A stretch of 8,748 bases of DNA from Acidobacteriaceae bacterium (GTDB lineage: Bacteria; Acidobacteriota; Terriglobia; Terriglobales; Acidobacteriaceae): assembly GCA_003166055.1 (NCBI GenBank), contig PMWR01000325.1, positions 3,050 to 11,797 on the forward strand. Reading direction: 5' to 3'. Position numbers and translations under genes: made by a program. Of the stretch, positions 6,340-8,748 are shown in pieces. Below the pieces are notes generated by a model. That model was not told where the DNA came from. It searched no databases and saw only the letters and a list, made by a program, of their open reading frames with translations. How positions within the stretch are numbered: position 1 is the stretch's first letter; each line of letters begins with the position of its first letter.

Positions 6340-7686
6340 ATGTCGCGTTGTTCAAATGGCTTGAATCTCCAGGCGGCGCCCGGTCAATCCTGGCGTGTAG
6401 CGGCCTGCCTGCTCACGGGTCTATGGGTATCTGCTTTGCTCTCTGGGTGCGACACATCTGTCACTTTGCTTCCCTCGCCGCCTGTGGCCCCGGACAAGGT
6501 CTCTCCCATTGCCGGCTCGCCCGTCGATCACATTGTGATCATCATGCAGGAAAACCGCACCTTCGATAACTTGTTCCACGGCTTTCCCGGTGCGGATTCG
6601 GCGCAATCCGGCCTGAGCAACGGGGTAGAGATCCCTCTCCAGCCGGTTTCGCTTAGCGATAGCCGCGATCTCGATCACAGCCACCTGCGCTGGATACAAG
6701 ACGTGAATCATGGCGCGATGGACGGCTTCGCACAGAGCCAATTTTCTCCGTCGACGCTGCCCTACTCTTACGTTCCGGAATCTGAGATTGAGCCCTACTG
6801 GACCATGGCCCGCGAGTATGTGCTCGGAGACCGCATGTTCCAGTCGAACACCGGTCCGAGCTACCCATCGCATCAATATCTCATCGCTGGCCAGTCCGCC
6901 GGCGTGGCTGAGAATCCAAGCGGAGGCTGGGGATGCGACGCGGGTTCCAGCTCACTTGCGCCCCTCATAGGCCCCAACGGCACGGAGGTATTGCCCGGGC
7001 TGCCTCCCTGCTTCGACTACCAGACCGTCGCCGATCTGCTCGACCTGAAAGGGGTGTCCTGGCGCTACTACGCGCCCGATCCCGATGATAGCTTTTACGA
7101 GCTTTCCGCCTATCAAGCAATACGCCACATCCGTTATGGGAGCGACTGGCAGACCAATGTCATCTATCCAGACACCAGGGTTCTCACCGATATTGCGCAT
7201 GGCGAACTGGCTCAAGTGACCTGGATCGTTCCCGATCTGGAAAACTCCGATCACCCTGGATCGGGAACTGTCGATGGGCCGGACTGGGTCGCCTCCATCG
7301 TCAACGCCATCGGCCAGAGCCAATTCTGGAATTCGACTGCCATCTTCGTCACTTGGGACGACTGGGGCGGTTGGTACGACCATGTGCTTCCGCCCAGGAT
7401 CGACGAGATGGGATTCGGTTTCCGCGTGCCGCTCCTCGTGGTCTCCCCGTGGGCTAAGCACGGATACGTCTCCCATGAGGTGCACGAGGCCAGCGGGTTC
7501 ATCAGATTCATTGAATATGATTTCAATCTGGGTTCATTGGGCCAACGCGACGAGAATGCGGACTACTTTGCCGATTGCTTTGACCTTACCCAGCCATCAG
7601 AGCCCTTCGTGCCCATCGTTGCAGGGACGCCTTCGGGTGATTTCACCCCAAGGAAGTCGCTCAGAGCCGTCAAAGCTAATGAGTAG
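6340..7686 (+). CDS. Phosphoesterase / phospholipase C-like lipoprotein (acid phosphatase AcpA superfamily)
   Basis: 448 aa. The signal peptide has an unusually long n-region (about 19 residues, R19), a hydrophobic core at 20-34, and lipobox L34-S35-G36-C37, so it should be lipid-anchored. Family motifs: VDHIVIIMQENRTFDNLF at 62-79 (metal-binding E71/N72), GPSYPSHQYLIAG at 172-184 (likely nucleophile region), IVPDLENSDHPG at 296-307, VTWDDWGGWYDHVLPP at 337-352 (D340/D341 and H348), and FRVPLLVVSPWAKHG at 361-375, followed by SHEVHEASGFIRFIE. This is the pattern of the PLC-type phosphoesterase family (Pfam PF04185), which cleaves phosphate mono- or diesters outside the cytoplasm. The exact substrate, phospholipid or other organic phosphate, is not determinable. 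The motifs look intact. The downstream TauE-like gene converges, 60 bp away. Confidence 0.88.
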   Translation: MSRCSNGLNLQAAPGQSWRVAACLLTGLWVSALLSGCDTSVTLLPSPPVAPDKVSPIAGSPVDHIVIIMQENRTFDNLFHGFPGADSAQSGLSNGVEIPLQPVSLSDSRDLDHSHLRWIQDVNHGAMDGFAQSQFSPSTLPYSYVPESEIEPYWTMAREYVLGDRMFQSNTGPSYPSHQYLIAGQSAGVAENPSGGWGCDAGSSSLAPLIGPNGTEVLPGLPPCFDYQTVADLLDLKGVSWRYYAPDPDDSFYELSAYQAIRHIRYGSDWQTNVIYPDTRVLTDIAHGELAQVTWIVPDLENSDHPGSGTVDGPDWVASIVNAIGQSQFWNSTAIFVTWDDWGGWYDHVLPPRIDEMGFGFRVPLLVVSPWAKHGYVSHEVHEASGFIRFIEYDFNLGSLGQRDENADYFADCFDLTQPSEPFVPIVAGTPSGDFTPRKSLRAVKANE

Positions 7687-7712
7687 GAACCATGTCCGGA
7701 GGCGGCGCTTCA

Positions 7713-7732
7713 GCGATACTTGTCTTCATCGC
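7713..7732. terminator. Weak hairpin between convergent genes
   Basis: GCGAT and ATCGC form a 5-bp stem around a 10-nt loop in the 60-bp convergent gap. There is no clear T-run, so a bidirectional terminator is only possible. Confidence 0.15.
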
Positions 7733-7746
7733 GACCAAAGGCGAAA

Positions 7747-8103
7747 TCAGCGGGTGAAGAGCATTTTGGCGCCGATGGCGACCAGCGTTACGGCGAAGAC
7801 GCGGCGGAGCCAGAGGTCGGGGATGTGGTGCGCACCGATTGCGCCGAAGTAGCCGCCGACAAGGAATCCCGCAGCGAGGAGAAGCGCGACACGAATGTCC
7901 GCGTTGCCTTTGCGGTAGTATTCGATGAATGCAAACAGGCCGACAGGGAGGAGTAACGCGCCGATCGATGTGCCCTGTGCTTTGTGCTGGTCCATGCCGA
8001 GGAGCCAGATGAGCGCGGGGACAAACAGGATGCCGCCGCCTATTCCTACCACGCCTGAAACCACGCCTACGATCAAACCAACGAGCAGAATCATCCAGCT
8101 CAT
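7747..8103 (-). CDS. Half-length TauE/SafE-type membrane protein (putative sulfite/organosulfonate exporter)
   Basis: 118 aa, inner membrane, about four hydrophobic segments (4-34 with a Gly break, 44-62, 70-90, 99-115). GVVGIGGGILFVPALIWLLGM at 17-37, followed by QHKAQGTSIGAL (39-50), is the repeat signature of the TauE/SafE family (PF01925). Full-length members are about 250 aa and carry two such halves. This protein carries one, with a proper start and a proper stop codon. The start ATG has GGAGG 4 nt upstream. It could work as a homodimer rebuilding the two-fold transporter. The converging phosphoesterase ends 60 bp from its stop codon, leaving no remnant of a second half. The substrate (sulfite, sulfoacetate or other anion) is unproven. 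Confidence 0.85.
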   Translation of the reverse strand: MSWMILLVGLIVGVVSGVVGIGGGILFVPALIWLLGMDQHKAQGTSIGALLLPVGLFAFIEYYRKGNADIRVALLLAAGFLVGGYFGAIGAHHIPDLWLRRVFAVTLVAIGAKMLFTR

Positions 8104-8213
8104 GCATCCTCCGTTGGCGCGCCCATGAGACCGCTACGCACCCGCGCATTCAGCGTAAATCATGAGAACGAATTGGTGTCGAACGATGTCGAGCAGGGAT
8201 GTGGGGTTAGTGC

Positions 8214-8237
8214 CGATAACTTATCGCGGATAACTTA
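8214..8237. promoter_or_regulatory. Operator-like palindrome plus repeated GATAACTTA
   Basis: CGATAA-C-TTATCG (8214-8226) is a perfect 13-bp palindrome. The 9-mer GATAACTTA occurs at 8215-8223 and again at 8229-8237, 14 bp apart. This layout suits a dimeric regulator binding just ahead of an AT-rich promoter-like zone. No clear -35/-10 pair could be assigned. Confidence 0.35.
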
Positions 8238-8272
8238 CTTTTGCAGACTCAACAAAAATAAATCAGAAAACT

Positions 8273-8286
8273 TTGAAAAACAGCTT
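8273..8286 (+). repeat. Direct repeat TTGAAAAACAGCTT, left copy
   Basis: The right copy at 8471-8483 is identical except for one fewer A. The two copies flank the 8321-8459 inverted-repeat domain but do not abut it, so they are not simple target-site duplications. Confidence 0.4.
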
Positions 8287-8320
8287 GCAATTCAGAATCG
8301 AGTTATGGCACAGTATTGAC

Positions 8321-8459
8321 TGCGTAGGAGAACGCCCGATGAAATTTACAACGCAAATCTCGATGCGTAGGCTGGGGCCGCTTGATTCAAGCTGCACCGG
8401 TCGCCGGGCGTGGCTCGTCAATTCCGACCAATAACCTTCCTGGTGTCTGCTCCTACGCA
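8321..8459 (+). ncRNA. Candidate structured RNA domain with nested helices
   Basis: P1: TGCGTAGGAG (8321-8330) pairs with CTCCTACGCA (8450-8459), 10 bp perfect. P2: ACGCCCG (8332-8338) pairs with CGGGCGT (8405-8411), 7 bp perfect and separated from P1 by one base on the 5' side. Inside P2, P3 is ACGCA/TGCGT (8351-8355/8364-8368) and P4 is an imperfect hairpin 8370-8402 with 13 pairs, two mismatches and a 3-nt loop. Two of the P4 pairs are G-U in the plus strand and would be mismatches in the minus strand, so plus is favoured. A weak P5 (ACCA 8427-8430/TGGT 8441-8444) may fill the 3' side. There is no family match from memory. A DNA element with terminal inverted repeats is the alternative. 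Confidence 0.4.
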
Positions 8460-8470
8460 AAGCGCACACA

Positions 8471-8483
8471 TTGAAAACAGCTT
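8471..8483 (+). repeat. Direct repeat TTGAAAACAGCTT, right copy
   Basis: Near-identical to 8273-8286 with one base deleted. It lies 11 bp after the end of the 139-bp inverted-repeat domain. Confidence 0.4.
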
Positions 8484-8495
8484 AGTTTCATATCG

Positions 8496-8736
8496 CCCGA
8501 GTGGTGTTGAAGCCAGGTTCATCGATTGAACCTCGACCAGACTGACTTCGTTTGTTCCCTCGGGTAACTTCGGCTGAGTTATGGGCTTTGGACTTAGTGT
8601 TGCCGCAGGAAGTTATGCGGCACATGCGGGAGAGTCGTGCCCTTAATTCATAACCAATTGGCGCCGGTGGCGACAGAGGAGAGTTACTTCCTCCGCCCAG
8701 GACGCGCAGGGACGGAGACCCTGCCGAAGCCACTTC
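8496..8736 (+). ncRNA. Chain of hairpins, candidate structured RNA continuing past the window
   Basis: Helices in order: CCCGAG/CTCGGG (8496-8501/8559-8564) enclosing TGGT/ACCA (8502-8505/8536-8539) and AGGTTCA/TGAACCT (8515-8521/8527-8533, loop of 5); TAACT/AGTTA (8565-8569/8577-8581) stacked directly on the first helix; TGCCGCA/TGCGGCA (8601-8607/8616-8622); a 9-pair hairpin 8669-8697 with a 3-nt bulge; GCAGGG/CCCTGC (8706-8711/8719-8724); and GAAG/CTTC (8726-8729/8733-8736). No coding signal overlaps. The strand is not well resolved. One possible end G-U pair (8564/8582) mildly favours plus. It may form one RNA with 8321-8459. Confidence 0.35.
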
Positions 8737-8748
8737 ACGGGGCGAGGG

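Larger units (their letters stand above)
8104..8748. other. 645-bp stretch without a convincing protein gene
   Basis: The first part (8104-8210) contains the TauE-like Shine-Dalgarno and little else. 8214-8300 is markedly AT-rich with a palindrome. 8321-8736 is dense in complementary segments, annotated separately. The short open frames here lack ribosome sites, recognisable motifs or a plausible composition. The region runs off the window edge. Confidence 0.6.

Noticed and set aside
6042..6569. 175-codon plus-strand frame across the REP-like hairpin
   Set aside because: It overlaps the methyltransferase end, the hairpins and the phosphoesterase signal peptide in another frame. Its translation is simply repeat sequence read as protein.
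8125..8319. 64-codon plus-strand frame
   Set aside because: No Shine-Dalgarno before the ATG, and the frame crosses the operator-like palindrome and AT-rich patch without protein-like conservation cues.
8321..8459. MITE-like mobile element bounded by terminal inverted repeats
   Set aside because: No target-site duplication flanks the ends (GTATTGAC versus AAGCGCAC), and the nested internal helices and G-U pairs fit RNA better. Kept only as an alternative.
8263..8469. 68-codon minus-strand frame
   Set aside because: It overlaps the nested-helix domain and the AT-rich patch, with no ribosome site and no recognisable protein features.
8515..8533. GGTTCA...TGAACC hairpin as a tRNA T-arm
   Set aside because: No TTCRANY loop, acceptor stem or anticodon arm can be placed around it.
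8488..8733. 81-codon minus-strand frame
   Set aside because: No ribosome binding site or recognisable motif, Ser/Arg/Gly-rich composition, and it overlaps the hairpin chain.

Overview
The window is GC-rich bacterial chromosome with Gram-negative cell-envelope features: two lipoprotein signal peptides and a small exported protein ending in Phe. My best guess is an Acidobacteriota member of the Terriglobia/Acidobacteriaceae type. The reasons are a BshB1-type bacillithiol deacetylase in a didermic genome, a fused homocysteine methyltransferase/MTHFR, a beta-propeller lipoprotein, a PLC-like phosphoesterase lipoprotein, and a strong CCCACCC/GGGTGGG intergenic hairpin of a kind I associate with that phylum. 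No rRNA or other taxonomic marker is present, so this stays an inference.

Layout. 56-1921 (minus) is a bifunctional methionine/one-carbon enzyme. Divergent from it, a loose run of plus-strand genes follows: a beta-propeller lipoprotein (2140-3597), bshB1 (3666-4478), a small exported beta-rich protein (4612-5145), a class I SAM-dependent methyltransferase (5309-6091) and a phosphoesterase/phospholipase C-like lipoprotein (6340-7686). A half-length TauE/SafE-type membrane protein (7747-8103, minus) converges on the last of these. The gaps of 69-248 bp and an individual Shine-Dalgarno for each gene suggest mostly separate transcription units. The themes are thiol/sulfur/methyl metabolism (methionine synthesis, bacillithiol, possible sulfite/anion export) and cell-surface proteins, but the sequence does not show that they act as one pathway.

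The last 645 bp (8104-8748) hold no convincing protein gene and are the most unusual part. An AT-rich patch with a perfect 13-bp palindrome is followed by about 415 nt packed with complementary segments. These include a 10-bp perfect inverted repeat closing a 139-nt domain with two further nested helices and a second competing pairing partner, then a chain of six hairpins running to the window edge. This looks like a structured non-coding RNA, or the 5' part of a larger RNA or mobile element continuing beyond base 8748. I cannot name the family.

Smaller intergenic signals are a 13-bp perfect hairpin after the methyltransferase (REP-like), an 11-pair hairpin before it, a CGGAAT/ATTCCG hairpin, and a short heptamer repeat before bshB1.
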